Origin: Nostoc sp. FACHB-152
GTDB lineage: Bacteria; Cyanobacteriota; Cyanobacteriia; Cyanobacteriales; Nostocaceae
Direction of reading: 5' to 3'
Length of the DNA stretch: 64,000 bases
Assembly: GCF_014697475.1 (NCBI RefSeq)
Contig: NZ_JACJRV010000003.1
Span: 1 to 64,000 of the forward strand
Positions 1 to 10,423 of the stretch are shown here, piece after piece (position 1 is the stretch's first letter; every line of letters starts with the position of its first letter). A program made the position numbers and the translations under genes. Under the pieces are notes generated by a model. The model was not told the origin of the DNA, did not search any database, and saw only the letters and a program-made list of their open reading frames with translations.

Positions 1-125
1 GAACTCCTTTAATAAGTCTTTTAGCTCCTTTAATGAACCTCGGAACTCCTTTAATGAGTCTTTGATACTCATTAATGAGTCTTGGAACTCCATTAATGAG
101 TATCTCATCGTGATTAACGAGCTTG
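1..125. repeat. Degenerate 21-bp tandem array at the left edge
   Basis: Five complete 21-bp units lie end to end at 13-33, 34-54, 55-75, 76-96 and 97-117, with partial units on both sides; the array runs off the window. The approximate consensus is TGAGTCTTGGAACTCCTTTAA. Because 21 is a multiple of three, one minus-strand frame stays open: from an ATG at 108 it reads a heptad pattern of the type LKEFRGS-LKELKDL that would form a coiled coil. Whether this is a gene start or a non-coding minisatellite cannot be decided from what is visible. Confidence 0.7.
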
Positions 126-130
126 AATAT

Positions 131-207
131 AGGACTGATATTTGATTTGTGAAAAAATCAGTACCTTTCTACCTGCTTTCTTTGCTATTGCCTATTACCT
201 GTTGCCT
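131..207 (+). repeat. Dispersed GGACT..ATATTTGATT repeat plus heptanucleotide tract
   Basis: The motif at 131-164 has the core ATATTTGATTTGTGAAAAAA followed by TCAGTAC. It leads into a TATTGCCTATTACCTGTTGCC tract at 186-207. The same composite recurs at 36435-36500 and 63207-63290, and the motif alone recurs reversed at 5445-5480. It overlaps the last codons of the adjacent minus-strand gene, so that protein's C-terminus may be repeat-derived. Confidence 0.6.
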
Positions 208-1950
208 CCATACACCCATACTAGATTTTCTTGCTTGATATTCTGGAAGTTCTACAATGGCACTTGACCCTTGAATGCCATAGCGAGTTACCGCAGAAAC
301 CGCTACATCTTCAACTTGGTTATTACTTATTGAAATTGAAGTCTGCCCAGCAGGTAAAATTTGTGTATTCCAATCATTTCCTGTTTTTGTTTGCACAACC
401 CATAACCAAACTTGTTGTTTACCTGTTGGTTGCCATTTGATTAAAAGCTTACTGGCAGATGCATTTGCAATGCTTAAATCTGGTTTTTCTGGCAATGTTT
501 TATCTAACCAAGGTGATGATGGTACTAAAGCAGGAAGATTATAAACATCCTTGGGTAATAAATCAGAAATACCTCCACGATTTTGCATCAGAGGTTTCAT
601 ACTGAAATGAACATTACCATCTGAACCTGCATGACCTTGAGTAGTTTTAATCTGATAGATGATTTCTTTAGCAGGCCAAGCTGTATTGCTGTTTTGACCA
701 ACACGGCTAGTAAAAATTCCTGGCCAAATATGCCTACCTTGAGTATTTTGTTCTAGCCACCAATTCAACAGTACAGGATAACTTTGTTGAGCTTGTTCAA
801 TTTTCCAATAAAGTTGTGGTGAGAGATAATCTACCCAACCATTCATTAACCATTTACGGGAATCGGCATATAACTCTTCGTAAGCATTAAATGCCTTATC
901 TTTACCTATTTGTTTTGGAAATCCTGGTTGCCAAACGCCAAACGGACTAACACCAAATTTTACCCAAGGTTTAGTGCTTTTAATATTTTGGTATAAACGC
1001 TGTATTAATGTGTTGACATTTTCTCGCCGCCAATCATCACGGCTTGCTGTTCCACCTGATTGCTGATATTTATGCCAACTAATTTCATCAGGGAATTCAA
1101 GATTTCTATTTTTTTTATCTTTTTCTGGATAAGGATAAAAGTAATCATCAATATGAACACCATCGATATCATAACGATTAACAACATCCATAATTACGTC
1201 AATGGTGTAATCTTGAACTGCCTTTTCGCCAGGATCTAACCACAGATATTTGCCGTAATGTTTGACTAATTCAGGATGAGTTTTGCTGATATGATTGGCA
1301 GCAACAATCGATTTTGATTGAGGATGACGCGCGCGATAAGGATTAAACCAAGCGTGTAATTCTAGCCCTCGTTTATGGGCTTCTGCCACGGCAAAAGCTA
1401 AAGGATCGTAATAAGGTGAGGGTGGTTTACCCATCCGTCCAGTTAAAAACTCTGACCAAGGTTCATATTTAGATTGATATAGAGCATCACAGTCAGGACG
1501 GACTTGTAAAATAACTGCATTGAGTTTTAATTTTGCGGCACGGTCGAGTATGGCAATTAATTCTGCTTGTTGTTGATTTGTGCTGAGTCCTGGCTTAGAA
1601 GGCCAATCAATATTTGCGACACTTGCAACCCAAGCACCCCGAAATTCTCTACTAGGGGAAGGGGGAGTAATATCGTGTTTAGTTAAAGACTTATTATTCA
1701 GGCCGCAGGGATGCAGGGGTGCAGGGGTGCAGAGGGAATTTTGCGGTTGCTGGAGAGATGCGCTGGGTTGTGTTGGCTGAGGTGAGGAGTCAGCAACTTG
1801 AAATGGGAGGAGGGAGAAAACAGAAGGTAAGAGGCAGAGGGGAAGAAGCTTTAAAAAAGTAGCTTTTGTGTTGTTTCTCACTGTGTAGTTATCTTTGCCG
1901 TGCTGTAGTTGGTGTAAAAATCTACGAAGAAAAATGTCTTTGATATTCAC
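169..1950 (-). CDS. Secreted glycoside hydrolase-like protein (GHL10/DUF187 family)
   Basis: The 593-aa protein has a basic N-terminus and a hydrophobic stretch at about residues 33-52, consistent with a signal peptide or anchor, then a Pro/Gln-rich linker. The conserved domain begins at about residue 103 with FRGAWVASVANIDWPSKPG and carries the family signatures ELHAWFNPYRAR and YDIDGVHIDDYFYPYP, where the Asp residues sit at the barrel active site. It belongs to the GH10-like YngK group, proposed to act on cell-wall or exopolysaccharide glycans; the substrate is unknown. The last ~100 residues look like a fibronectin-type beta domain. It is divergent from the membrane protein at 1992, so the 41-bp gap must hold both promoters or overlapping ones. 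Confidence 0.85.
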   Translation of the reverse strand: MNIKDIFLRRFLHQLQHGKDNYTVRNNTKATFLKLLPLCLLPSVFSLLPFQVADSSPQPTQPSASLQQPQNSLCTPAPLHPCGLNNKSLTKHDITPPSPSREFRGAWVASVANIDWPSKPGLSTNQQQAELIAILDRAAKLKLNAVILQVRPDCDALYQSKYEPWSEFLTGRMGKPPSPYYDPLAFAVAEAHKRGLELHAWFNPYRARHPQSKSIVAANHISKTHPELVKHYGKYLWLDPGEKAVQDYTIDVIMDVVNRYDIDGVHIDDYFYPYPEKDKKNRNLEFPDEISWHKYQQSGGTASRDDWRRENVNTLIQRLYQNIKSTKPWVKFGVSPFGVWQPGFPKQIGKDKAFNAYEELYADSRKWLMNGWVDYLSPQLYWKIEQAQQSYPVLLNWWLEQNTQGRHIWPGIFTSRVGQNSNTAWPAKEIIYQIKTTQGHAGSDGNVHFSMKPLMQNRGGISDLLPKDVYNLPALVPSSPWLDKTLPEKPDLSIANASASKLLIKWQPTGKQQVWLWVVQTKTGNDWNTQILPAGQTSISISNNQVEDVAVSAVTRYGIQGSSAIVELPEYQARKSSMGVWRQQVIGNSKESR

Positions 1951-1991
1951 AAAATTTTAGAGGAGCGTTTAACAGATTAGACTATAACTTT

Positions 1992-3131
1992 ATGGAAAAG
2001 TCCTCAACACCCTTTAAGCGTCTCGCTTCCCTTGATGTGTTTCGAGGAATTGCGATCGCCTCTATGATTTTAGTGAATAATCCCGGCAGTTGGGATTATA
2101 TTTATCCTCCCCTGGAACACGCTGAGTGGCACGGTTGCACACCGACAGATTTAGTTTTTCCCTGCTTCTTATTTATTGTCGGTGTCGCAATGCCGTTTTC
2201 TTTTGCCAAGTACACACCCCAAAATCGTCCAACTGCGGCTGTTTACCAGCGCATTCTCCGTCGGGGAGTAATACTGTTTGCTCTAGGTTTGTTTCTGACG
2301 TTGTTTTCCTTTACCTTGGACTGGTTAATTAAAGGTATCCCGCCAAATTTCAGCACGATGCGAATTATGGGAGTGTTGCAGCGCATCAGTCTGGCTTATG
2401 TACTAGCGTCCCTGGCAGTTCTCAACTTTTCTCGCCATTGGTTGTGGATACTCGCAGTTATTGTCCTCATTGGCTACTGGCTGGCAATGCAATTTATTCC
2501 AGTCCCCGGCTTTGGTGCAGGTAATCTCTCCCCAGAAGGCAACTTGGGCGGTTACATCGACCGGATAATTTTAGGCAAGCACCTTTATCGTGGTGGCCCC
2601 TTTGACCCAGAAGGTTTATTTAGCACTTTGCCAGCAGTTGTCACAGTTTTGTTGGGCTATTTTACAGGTGACTGGTTACGAACTCAGCCAATCAAAAATC
2701 GCACAAGTATAAATTTAGTAATCTTCGGATTAATTGCGTTAATTATTGGGCAATTGTGGGGATTTATTTTTCCTATTAATAAACAATTGTGGACAAGTTC
2801 TTATGTTTTATTTACTGCTGGTTGGGCAATATTAATTTTGGCTTTATGTTACGAATTAATCGAAGTCCGTAATGTTAAAAGATGGAGTTTCCCATTGGAA
2901 GTGATGGGACTAAATGCCATATTTTTATTTGTTGCTTCTGGCTTATTTAGTAGAATCTTAATTAAAACTTATATTGGCAGCAGTACAACTTACACTTGGA
3001 TTTATGAAAACCTGTTTCGCCCTTGGGTTGGTGCGTTAAATGGTTCTTTATTATTTGCCATAGTTATGGTTTTATTTTGGTGGTTAATTCTATATGGAAT
3101 GTACCGCCGTCGCTGGTTTTGGAAAATATAA
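1992..3131 (+). CDS. DUF5009/HGSNAT-like polytopic membrane acyltransferase-family protein
   Basis: This 379-aa integral membrane protein has about ten hydrophobic segments. The N-terminus RLASLDVFRGIAIASMILVN followed by an Asn/Pro-rich loop, HAEWHGCTPTDLVFP and FLFIVGVAMPFS is characteristic of the heparan-alpha-glucosaminide N-acetyltransferase-like (DUF5009/NagX) family. The conserved His in EWHG is the candidate acetyl-carrying residue by analogy with HGSNAT. In bacteria the family is thought to move acetyl groups across the inner membrane onto sugars; the substrate here is unknown. The divergent glycan hydrolase next door fits a role in envelope sugar metabolism, which is inference. Confidence 0.85.
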   Translation: MEKSSTPFKRLASLDVFRGIAIASMILVNNPGSWDYIYPPLEHAEWHGCTPTDLVFPCFLFIVGVAMPFSFAKYTPQNRPTAAVYQRILRRGVILFALGLFLTLFSFTLDWLIKGIPPNFSTMRIMGVLQRISLAYVLASLAVLNFSRHWLWILAVIVLIGYWLAMQFIPVPGFGAGNLSPEGNLGGYIDRIILGKHLYRGGPFDPEGLFSTLPAVVTVLLGYFTGDWLRTQPIKNRTSINLVIFGLIALIIGQLWGFIFPINKQLWTSSYVLFTAGWAILILALCYELIEVRNVKRWSFPLEVMGLNAIFLFVASGLFSRILIKTYIGSSTTYTWIYENLFRPWVGALNGSLLFAIVMVLFWWLILYGMYRRRWFWKI

Positions 3132-3381
3132 TTTGTGAGCCATTGCTAGTACATTGCGGATGGCAGATGTACCTCTGCTGCTGCTTCCATTTGTTGGGCT
3201 ACGAATACAAGAAGGCGATCGCGCGTTAAATTTACTCACAATTTCCACATTTTTTACTTTTAATATAACCATCGAAGGGATTGCCGGATATCGCCAAGGT
3301 AACAAGGAACCGAGGCGAACTGACTTTTTAAAGTATGTAGAAAAGTCAGATAAAAGGGAATTCTATGTCTAGAAACTAAGG

Positions 3382-5400
3382 TTGCTATCAAGCAGCCAAA
3401 AACGGATGATTCAAAAAAAATTCCCTATGTTTCCTCAAACGCTAAAACGAATCGGAGGCATTATTGCTCTGGCGATCGCCTATTATGAGATGGCTGAAAT
3501 TTCCCGCCATCTTGCTTCCACACCTCAGGATGTGACTCCAGTTTGGCCCCCAGATGGAATTGCTGCTGGGGCTGTTCTGTTGTTTGGTAACTGGATGGGT
3601 TATGGTGTGTTGCTGGGTTCATTTTTCGCTAACTTTTGGGCGTTCCGAGATGCAACAAGTTTTTTATCTTTGCTGATTTCAACGTTACCAGTATTGGGGA
3701 TTGCGATCGGCACAACGCTGGGGACTATATTAGGTGCCTTCCTGCTGCGGAAAACCACTAACCTTCGCTATCCTTTAGAGCGTGTTAGCGACGTGTTCAA
3801 ATTTTTGATTTTGACTGGGATGGTGGGGCCACTCATCAATGCAACGGTGGGAGTGGCTTGCTTGGCATTGAGTGGTAAAGTTCCTTGGACAGCATATGGA
3901 ATAGTTTGGCAAACCTGGTGGATTTCTAATGTTTCAGGAATTTTTATCGTCACGCCAATTCTGCTGAGTTGGGGACAATTTACACAAAAAAATCGAGATT
4001 CATTCTGGCAATGGTTATTTCTCCGTTCCATCTCAGATCATGCTGCAAATCTCTCTCATATTCGACATTCCCGATTTTTCTCACATCATTTAAGATTCTG
4101 CTTCATCTTAGTAGAGCCAATTATCCAGATGGGGTTGGTAATTTTCATCGGTAAAGTGGCTTTTAGTGAGGGATACCACCTGGAGTATATGTTGATTCCG
4201 ATTTTGATTTGGTCGGCTTTTAGGCTGGGTCAACCGGGTGCAACACTGTTAACTTTTTTTGTAGCTGCGATCGCAGTAATTGCCACCGTCAATGGCAAAG
4301 GTGGTTTTGTGGGCGAAAATCTCAATCAATCTTTGATCCAACTGCAATCGTTTATTGGCGTAATTACACTCACCATTCTTGTACTGACCGCAACAATCGA
4401 AGAACGAGCGCAAGCAGAAACTAGGCTGCGTTTAGCGTTTGCCGAATTAGCCAGAAACAATGAAACTCTAGAAGTTAGAGTTCAGCAGCGAACTGAAGAA
4501 TTGCATGAAAAGAATATAACTCTGAAGCAAACTCTACAAACGCTCCAACAGACTCAATTACAGATGTTTCATAGTGAAAAAATGTCTGCATTGGGACAGA
4601 TGGTGGCAGGGGTTGCCCATGAAATCAATAATCCGATTAATTTTATTCATGGCAACTTAATTCATCTTTCTAACTATATCCAAGACTTATTAAGAGCATT
4701 GCACGCTTACCAAACGCACTATTCAAATCCGCCCCAAACCCTACAGGCAGAATTGGATAAACTTGAACTGGAATTTTTACAGTCAGATATGGCTAAAATT
4801 CTTCAGTCGATGAAAAGTGGCACCGAGCGTATTAGTACTATTGTGTTATCGCTGCGGAACTTCTCGCGCTTAGATGAATCAGAATGGAAAAAGGTAGACA
4901 TTCATCAGGGAATTAATAGTACTTTAGTGATTTTGCAGCATCGATTACAAGCAACAGCAGATCGTCCTGAGATTCAGGTTATTAAAGAGTATAGCGATTT
5001 GCCACGAATTAATTGTGATGCTGGTTCCCTAAATCAAGTATTTATGAGTATTTTGAGCAATGCTGTTGATGCATTAGAAGCATCTAATCAGGGGCGTTCC
5101 TTCCAAGACATTTCTGCCAACCCAAATACCATCTGCATTCAGACTCGTCAACTTGAGCCAAACAAAGTGACGATTATGATTGATGATAATGGCATAGGTA
5201 TTCCAGAAGAGATTCGCTCTAAAATATTTGATCCGTTCTTCACCACCAAGTCAGTTGGCCAAGGTACTGGCTTGGGTTTGTTTATCAGCTATCAAATTGT
5301 CACCCAGAAGCATGAAGGTAATCTTTGGTGTGAATCCACAGTGGGGCAAGGCACAAAGTTTGTGATTGAAATTCCTGTAAAAGCTAATACAGTTAATTGA
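3382..5400 (+). CDS. MASE1-domain membrane sensor histidine kinase
   Basis: The 672-aa protein has an N-terminal MASE1 module (about residues 20-345, eight or more membrane segments) with the family motifs [18 protein letters not shown] and [15 protein letters not shown] coiled coil (350-395) leads to a HisKA domain with the phospho-acceptor H413 in GVAHEINNP, then a HATPase with N-box [17 protein letters not shown]1 DDNGIGIP (601-608), F-box DPFFTTK and G2 GQGTGLGL. The TTG start used here is weakly supported; ATG at 3406 is equally plausible and loses eight residues. MASE1 ligands are mostly unknown. No response regulator is adjacent. Its transmitter closely matches those of the kinases at 11871 and 24784. 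Confidence 0.9.
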   Translation: MLSSSQKRMIQKKFPMFPQTLKRIGGIIALAIAYYEMAEISRHLASTPQDVTPVWPPDGIAAGAVLLFGNWMGYGVLLGSFFANFWAFRDATSFLSLLISTLPVLGIAIGTTLGTILGAFLLRKTTNLRYPLERVSDVFKFLILTGMVGPLINATVGVACLALSGKVPWTAYGIVWQTWWISNVSGIFIVTPILLSWGQFTQKNRDSFWQWLFLRSISDHAANLSHIRHSRFFSHHLRFCFILVEPIIQMGLVIFIGKVAFSEGYHLEYMLIPILIWSAFRLGQPGATLLTFFVAAIAVIATVNGKGGFVGENLNQSLIQLQSFIGVITLTILVLTATIEERAQAETRLRLAFAELARNNETLEVRVQQRTEELHEKNITLKQTLQTLQQTQLQMFHSEKMSALGQMVAGVAHEINNPINFIHGNLIHLSNYIQDLLRALHAYQTHYSNPPQTLQAELDKLELEFLQSDMAKILQSMKSGTERISTIVLSLRNFSRLDESEWKKVDIHQGINSTLVILQHRLQATADRPEIQVIKEYSDLPRINCDAGSLNQVFMSILSNAVDALEASNQGRSFQDISANPNTICIQTRQLEPNKVTIMIDDNGIGIPEEIRSKIFDPFFTTKSVGQGTGLGLFISYQIVTQKHEGNLWCESTVGQGTKFVIEIPVKANTVN

Positions 5401-5444
5401 AAAACCCTTATATAGAAATCCAGGTAAAGAAGGTAGGTAACAAT

Positions 5445-5480
5445 ATACTGAATTTTTTCAAAAATCAAATATGAGTCCTA
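5445..5480 (-). repeat. Reversed copy of the dispersed GGACTCATATTTGATT motif
   Basis: Read on the minus strand this is TAGGACTCATATTTGATTTT followed by TGAAAAAATTCAGTAT, the same motif seen at 131, 36435 and 63207. Here it sits in a convergent intergenic gap and has no heptanucleotide tract beside it. Confidence 0.6.
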
Positions 5481-5557
5481 GAGTCATAAAAATTAAATAC
5501 TGTAAAACTACTGCATAACCAAAAAAAGCGTGATATAGTGTCTAAGCAAGATTACAT

Positions 5558-5579
5558 AAAAAAACCTGCTAATGCAGGC
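5558..5579 (-). terminator. Rho-independent terminator, minus strand
   Basis: On the minus strand the stem CCTGC-ATTA-GCAGG is followed by seven T residues (plus-strand A run 5558-5564). It lies about 175 bp past the stop of the minus-strand membrane protein gene, so that transcript would carry a long 3' tail. Confidence 0.55.
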
Positions 5580-5753
5580 TAAATGTTTGATTAACGCTAA
5601 AAAAGATATAGCAAAATTTATGCATGGGTAAACATCAGTAGGTTATCGTTGCGCCTACCTACTTAATAAAGCGAATTTTCATCACTAATTAATTGTTATA
5701 TTTTTAGCAAACGTAGAATCTTAGCTGTAAGCACAAGAGCGATCGCCTGAGCA

Positions 5754-7109
5754 TTACAACTTTTGTCCGGTATAGATTGAGCGGACTTCACCATTACGAC
5801 GAACTATCGCTTCACCGTTATTGACTTCTACTAAAGTCCAACCACTAGTACCAATGCTTTCTCCAATATTGATCCGGCGAGTCACCCCGTCAACTTGAAA
5901 TAAAGCCGCAGATTTATTGCCTAACTCCATAACCCCCTCTAAAGTATGGCTGGGCGCAGGTGCAGAATTTGTTGCCACATAAACTTGTTGAGTCGTTGTC
6001 GCTGAAGCTACAGCAGCTACTTGAGGTGGTGCAGCACGCAGGGGAGCCACTGGTAATGCAGAAATAGGGCTGGCTGACTGCCTAACAGTGATAGGCGTGG
6101 TTCGCACATCAACAGGTTTGAGGTCTTTATGCACAGCCGCCAACATATTGATACTGACAGGTTTTGCTGCTGGCCTGACAGCACCTAAGGCAGTGGTCAC
6201 AGCATTGGGCTGAGTTGTCTGTCTAGCATTGGCTACAGGCGGTAAAGGTAAAGGAGTACCGGGAAGGCGCGGCAGACCATAGCGCATAGGCGATGGTGCT
6301 TGATAAACAGGAATATAGATGCGTTCAACAACGTTAGTCGCAGAACGGTTAGGGGCTGGCGGTGTATTGTTGGCAGTGAGAGGAGATGGCAGATTACCTA
6401 CTGGTGGACTGCTAGCATAAGCAACAGATGAAGGATTAGAATTCACCCTGTTAAGGATACCAGTGCGAAAAGATTTTTGATTACTGGTTGCGGCTTGCTG
6501 ATCGATTACTGCTAGCGAACTTAACATATAGTCAGCTAAATCTGCCTCAACATCTGCACGTGTAGGTAACGGTGCTTGAGATATGGCCATTTGCCCAGTC
6601 AATTGCGCTGTGATAAAAGTAAATGCCCCAGATTGTAACCAGTAAATCGTACCAGCGATCGCCACGCCAATTGCTGTCCCTAAAATCACCAGTTTGCTCA
6701 AAGCCAGCCTGATTTTCTTAGGTCTTCTCTTGTTGAAAGTCACTGCCGGGGTATCAACCACAACTGTACTCGTGTGTTTGTTCCTGACTTGGGGAACGCC
6801 GTGTACAGTCCGGTTAAGTGTATTGGGTAAGACAATTTGCTGTAAATTAAGCGTTTGCAATGGTTCGTAATCTGAGTAGTACCAATCGCTGGTAGATTCC
6901 TCCTGAGAACGCTGTGGTGTACGGCTGCTATACCTTACAGTATGAGAAGACAAATGACCGCTAGTATCTAGAATGTCGTCAATATCGGCAAACAGATCAT
7001 CCATCAAGCCATCAGCATAAATTTCTATTGACCAAGGCTCGTCGCTGATCAATTCGTCTAATGGTTCCGGAGCGATGAATTGGGTGCTGAATTCTTGTAA
7101 CATAGGCAT
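5754..7109 (-). CDS. Single-pass membrane protein with PilP/GspC-like C-terminal domain
   Basis: The 451-aa protein has an acidic cytoplasmic N-terminus (residues 1-125), a basic stop-transfer patch KRRPKKIR, one membrane helix (about 138-158), a long Pro/Ala/Ser-rich periplasmic linker (175-385) and a compact C-terminal beta domain (about 388-451) with EGVMELGNKSAALFQVDG and GWTLVEVNNGEAIVRRNGE. That layout and tail resemble PilP or GspC, which link inner-membrane pilus or secretion components to a secretin. No other pilus gene is nearby, so a role in a type IV pilus or secretion complex is inference. The start could also be the ATG two codons downstream (7103). A terminator candidate follows at 5558-5579. 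Confidence 0.7.
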   Translation of the reverse strand: MPMLQEFSTQFIAPEPLDELISDEPWSIEIYADGLMDDLFADIDDILDTSGHLSSHTVRYSSRTPQRSQEESTSDWYYSDYEPLQTLNLQQIVLPNTLNRTVHGVPQVRNKHTSTVVVDTPAVTFNKRRPKKIRLALSKLVILGTAIGVAIAGTIYWLQSGAFTFITAQLTGQMAISQAPLPTRADVEADLADYMLSSLAVIDQQAATSNQKSFRTGILNRVNSNPSSVAYASSPPVGNLPSPLTANNTPPAPNRSATNVVERIYIPVYQAPSPMRYGLPRLPGTPLPLPPVANARQTTQPNAVTTALGAVRPAAKPVSINMLAAVHKDLKPVDVRTTPITVRQSASPISALPVAPLRAAPPQVAAVASATTTQQVYVATNSAPAPSHTLEGVMELGNKSAALFQVDGVTRRINIGESIGTSGWTLVEVNNGEAIVRRNGEVRSIYTGQKL

Positions 7110-7337
7110 AATTTTAGGTTTTGGTTGCCAGAATGGGGCAACACCGCCCCTAGTCGCTGGAAGTTAGGATGTTGCAGAAATATCAAACTGCCCGCCTAGA
7201 CTTGACGAGTAAATGTTTATGTGATATTAATTTCAACTGTAATCTAGAGACGGCTAGTGATGCCAGTCACGAATTCGTGTCATCGATCATACCAATCCCT
7301 TCACTTCTACTATACCCACGTTTGTTAAAACTTTAAC

Positions 7338-9260
7338 TTAGGTTAAGGCTGGTAACTCTGGCTGGCTCTTTGTTTTACGCAATTCCAAATAAATTAATAA
7401 TGCGTTAATATCCGCCGGATTTACCCCACCTATACGGGCGGCTTGACCAATAGTAAGTGGTTTTACCTTACTTAATTTTTCCCGTGCTTCCTTAGAAAGA
7501 GTATCAATTTTAGCATAATCTAAATCCGCAGGTAGCTGGCGATGTGCTTGGCGGGCAACCTGTTCAATTTGATTTTGTTGTCTGGCAAGATAGCCGGAAT
7601 ATTTAATGTCAATTTCTGCGCCTTCTCTCTCTGCTTGGGTGAGGCTGATGTTACCTAAACCATACCTGTTAAGGTCAATATAATGAAATCCTGGTCGCCG
7701 CAGTAAGTCAGCGAGGGTGATAGAACCTTTGATGGCTTGTTGAGTATCAGCTGCGATCGCTTTCCCTATTTCTTCATGTTCTTTGATGCGGGTGGCGTAT
7801 AGCCGTTCTTTTTCCGCAGTAATCTGGGCTTGTTTGTTGGTAAATAAATCCCAACGGCGATCGTCAATTAACCCAATTTCTCGTCCCAAAGGTGTCAGGC
7901 GTTGGTCAGCATTATCAGAACGCAACAGTAAGCGATACTCTGACCGACTAGTAAGCATCCGGTAAGGTTCGCGCAAGTCTTTCGTACACAAATCATCCAT
8001 CAGCGTGCCGATGTAACTTTGCTCACGCGGAAAGATAATCATGTCCTGACCACTAACAAACCGTGCCGCATTAATTCCCGCGACTATTCCTTGGGCGGCT
8101 GCCTCTTCATAACCTGTTGTCCCATTAATTTGCCCCGCACAAAATAGCCCTGCCACCTTCTTCGTCATCATTGTGGGATAACACTGTGTAGCAGGTAAAT
8201 AATCATACTCCACAGCATAAGCCGGACGCAGCATTACACAATTTTCCAAACCAGGCAGACTCCGCAGCATTTGTAATTGCAGATTTTCGGGCAACCCAGT
8301 CGAAAAACCTTGAATATATAGTTCAGGAATATCTCGCCCTTCTGGTTCAATAAAGATTTGGTGGCTTTCCTTATCCACAAAGCGCACAATCTTATCTTCA
8401 ATACTAGGGCAATAACGCGGGCCTTTCGCCTCTACCCAACCACCATAAACAGGAGATAGATGTAAATTCTCTCTAATTAAACGATGGGTTTCGGCTGTAG
8501 TACGAGTCATATGACAAGGCATTTGTTCCCGTTCTACCCATGCATCTGGGTCAAAGCTAAACCAACGAACTTCTGCATCCCCAGGCTGGACTTCCATCTT
8601 ACTGTAGTCAACCGATCGCTTGTCTACCCGTGCAGGTGTCCCAGTTTTTAACCTTCCGGTTTCAAAACCCAAACGATTTAAGGTTTGTGTCAAACCCTCA
8701 GCCGCAAACTCTCCAGCGCGTCCCGCCGCCATTGATTTATTACCTACCCAAATTTTGCCACCTAAGAAAGTCCCAGTGGTCAAAATTACAGCCTTGCACG
8801 CAAACGCCACGCCAAAGTAAGTTTCTACGCCGACGACTTCATCGTTAGCACCCAAAACTAAATCTGTGACCATGCTTTCGCGGATGCTCAAGTTTTCTTG
8901 ATTTTCGACAATTGCTTTCATCACCGCAGCGTATTCGCGCTTGTCTGTTTGGGCGCGTAATGCCCACACCGCCGGCCCCCGTGAAGAGTTGAGGATGCGT
9001 TTTTGCAAGTATGTGCGGTCTGCAATTTTACCAATTTCCCCACCCAGGGCATCTACCTCGTGGGTCAACTGCGATTTAGCCGGGCCACCCACTGCTGGGT
9101 TACAAGGTTGCCAAGCAATTTTATCTAAATTCAGCGTCAACAGCAGAGTCCGACAACCAAGACGGGCAGCGGCCAGGGCGGCTTCACAACCTGAGTGACC
9201 TGCACCGACGACAATGACATCAAAAGCGTCTTGGAATTCAATGGAATTGTGCATGGTCAT
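7338..9260 (-). CDS. mnmG: tRNA uridine-5-carboxymethylaminomethyl(34) synthesis enzyme MnmG
   Basis: The 640-aa protein is the FAD-binding subunit that, with MnmE, installs the cmnm5 group on U34 of tRNAs reading split codon boxes; it acts in the cytoplasm. The FAD/Rossmann motif [19 protein letters not shown] lies at residues 17-35. The GidA signatures [15 protein letters not shown] and [20 protein letters not shown] are intact, and the C-terminal helical domain has [15 protein letters not shown]. Length is normal for the family. The gene stands alone: neighbours on both sides are unrelated, and mnmE is not in the window. Confidence 0.98.
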   Translation of the reverse strand: MTMHNSIEFQDAFDVIVVGAGHSGCEAALAAARLGCRTLLLTLNLDKIAWQPCNPAVGGPAKSQLTHEVDALGGEIGKIADRTYLQKRILNSSRGPAVWALRAQTDKREYAAVMKAIVENQENLSIRESMVTDLVLGANDEVVGVETYFGVAFACKAVILTTGTFLGGKIWVGNKSMAAGRAGEFAAEGLTQTLNRLGFETGRLKTGTPARVDKRSVDYSKMEVQPGDAEVRWFSFDPDAWVEREQMPCHMTRTTAETHRLIRENLHLSPVYGGWVEAKGPRYCPSIEDKIVRFVDKESHQIFIEPEGRDIPELYIQGFSTGLPENLQLQMLRSLPGLENCVMLRPAYAVEYDYLPATQCYPTMMTKKVAGLFCAGQINGTTGYEEAAAQGIVAGINAARFVSGQDMIIFPREQSYIGTLMDDLCTKDLREPYRMLTSRSEYRLLLRSDNADQRLTPLGREIGLIDDRRWDLFTNKQAQITAEKERLYATRIKEHEEIGKAIAADTQQAIKGSITLADLLRRPGFHYIDLNRYGLGNISLTQAEREGAEIDIKYSGYLARQQNQIEQVARQAHRQLPADLDYAKIDTLSKEAREKLSKVKPLTIGQAARIGGVNPADINALLIYLELRKTKSQPELPALT

Positions 9261-9490
9261 ACTTATACAACAGCGAGCTATGAGTCAATGCTATTTTAGC
9301 CGATCCAGTGCTTTCAAGGATGCGCTTTGTTAATAAAAAAGCTATCAAAAGAACTATTCATCTAGTAGTAGTAGATTTCTTTTTAGCAAAATTATAATTA
9401 TTAACTAAGTCTAAGAAATTAGACCGAGTTAATTGTGGTTTTTATGTCTGTTTTCTAACTATTGTTGCAATCAAATTATTTCTAAGGCTA

Positions 9491-10360
9491 ATGAAAAATA
9501 TTTACATAACTAAGTTATTTAGGAAACGTTTAAGTAAAAAAATCAGATTTATGATTATTTCTGTTTGTATTTGTTTGGTATTAGTAGCTAGTAGTAGCAT
9601 CTATCGTCAAGTAGCTACTAATGCTCAACCTATCAACCAATGTTTGTTGGCAAAAGCATCAGGCTGTAATACTAATGTTCAAGAATCAGTTTTGTCTACC
9701 TCTGGGTCTAGCCAACCTTTAACCCAACAAGAGCGTTTTGTATCTACCATTACACAAAAGTTAAAAGTAATTCCCCAACTTGGTACTTATGAATATACTT
9801 TACTCCGTTCTTATGGGGCTGCTTTTGTCAATCCATCTAACGATGTTAAATTGCCAGATAAGGTGCTTTTAACTACTGAAGAAGAAACTCAAGAATTTCA
9901 AACTCAACTGACGTTAGAAAAAGTTGTTGGTACAAATGACTGCTATTTACAAAAAGCAGCAGCAGATGCATTAAACAAAGCCAAAATACAACAGCATATT
10001 CCACTAAAATCAGGATATGGGAAGAGTGATTGCACTCGCAATTTTGCTACTAATTTAAGATTTTGGCAGAAATACGCTAATAACACAACTTTAGAAAAAG
10101 TCAAAGAAGGGAAGGAAACTGCCATTTTGGGTGTAGTTGCACCACCAGGCGCATCACAACATCTTTGGGGATTAGCAATTGATTTAGGCGTAAATAATCA
10201 GAAGCAAAGACAAGTTCTCAATCAAAATGGTTGGTTTCAAACAGTAGTTAAAGATGTACCCCATTGGACTTATTTAGGTATACCAGCAGAAGACTTACCG
10301 AAGTTTGGTTTTAAAAATCAAGTTGTACAGGGTATTACTTATTGGCTGACACCTTTGTAA
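9491..10360 (+). CDS. Secreted or anchored M15-family (VanY/DacB-like) peptidase
   Basis: This 289-aa protein starts with a very basic N-terminus and a membrane segment at about residues 19-37, so it is exported or anchored. The C-terminal half carries the M15 zinc motif: H224 and D231 in SQHLWGLAIDLGV and H258 in VPHWTYLG. Such enzymes are D-Ala-D-Ala carboxypeptidases or endopeptidases trimming peptidoglycan peptides in the periplasm. Three Cys residues in the exported part (C51, C59, C151) and a fourth at C181 could form disulfides. The gene is followed 63 bp later by the NYN-domain gene on the same strand; no functional link is evident. Confidence 0.82.
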   Translation: MKNIYITKLFRKRLSKKIRFMIISVCICLVLVASSSIYRQVATNAQPINQCLLAKASGCNTNVQESVLSTSGSSQPLTQQERFVSTITQKLKVIPQLGTYEYTLLRSYGAAFVNPSNDVKLPDKVLLTTEEETQEFQTQLTLEKVVGTNDCYLQKAAADALNKAKIQQHIPLKSGYGKSDCTRNFATNLRFWQKYANNTTLEKVKEGKETAILGVVAPPGASQHLWGLAIDLGVNNQKQRQVLNQNGWFQTVVKDVPHWTYLGIPAEDLPKFGFKNQVVQGITYWLTPL

Positions 10361-10423
10361 ACGTTAGATTTTATACATTTATGGGAATAATAAAACTAGC
10401 ATTACATTTTTGAGTATAGATTT

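Larger units (their letters stand above)
5401..5753. other. Intergenic region between convergent genes
   Basis: This 353-bp AT-rich gap lies between the MASE1 kinase and a minus-strand membrane protein. It contains a reversed copy of the dispersed motif (5445-5480), a minus-strand terminator (5558-5579), an imperfect GTAGG/CCTAC inverted repeat near 5640-5665 and a HIP1 site near 5740. No credible open reading frame is present. Confidence 0.6.

Noticed and set aside
1-125. CRISPR array
   Set aside because: Units are contiguous 21-mers without unique spacers; the same holds for 57725-57976.
3090-3305. Minus-strand 71-codon frame between the DUF5009-like gene and the MASE1 kinase
   Set aside because: It overlaps the end of the membrane protein gene and has no domain; a short repeat-like stretch near 3150 may explain its openness.
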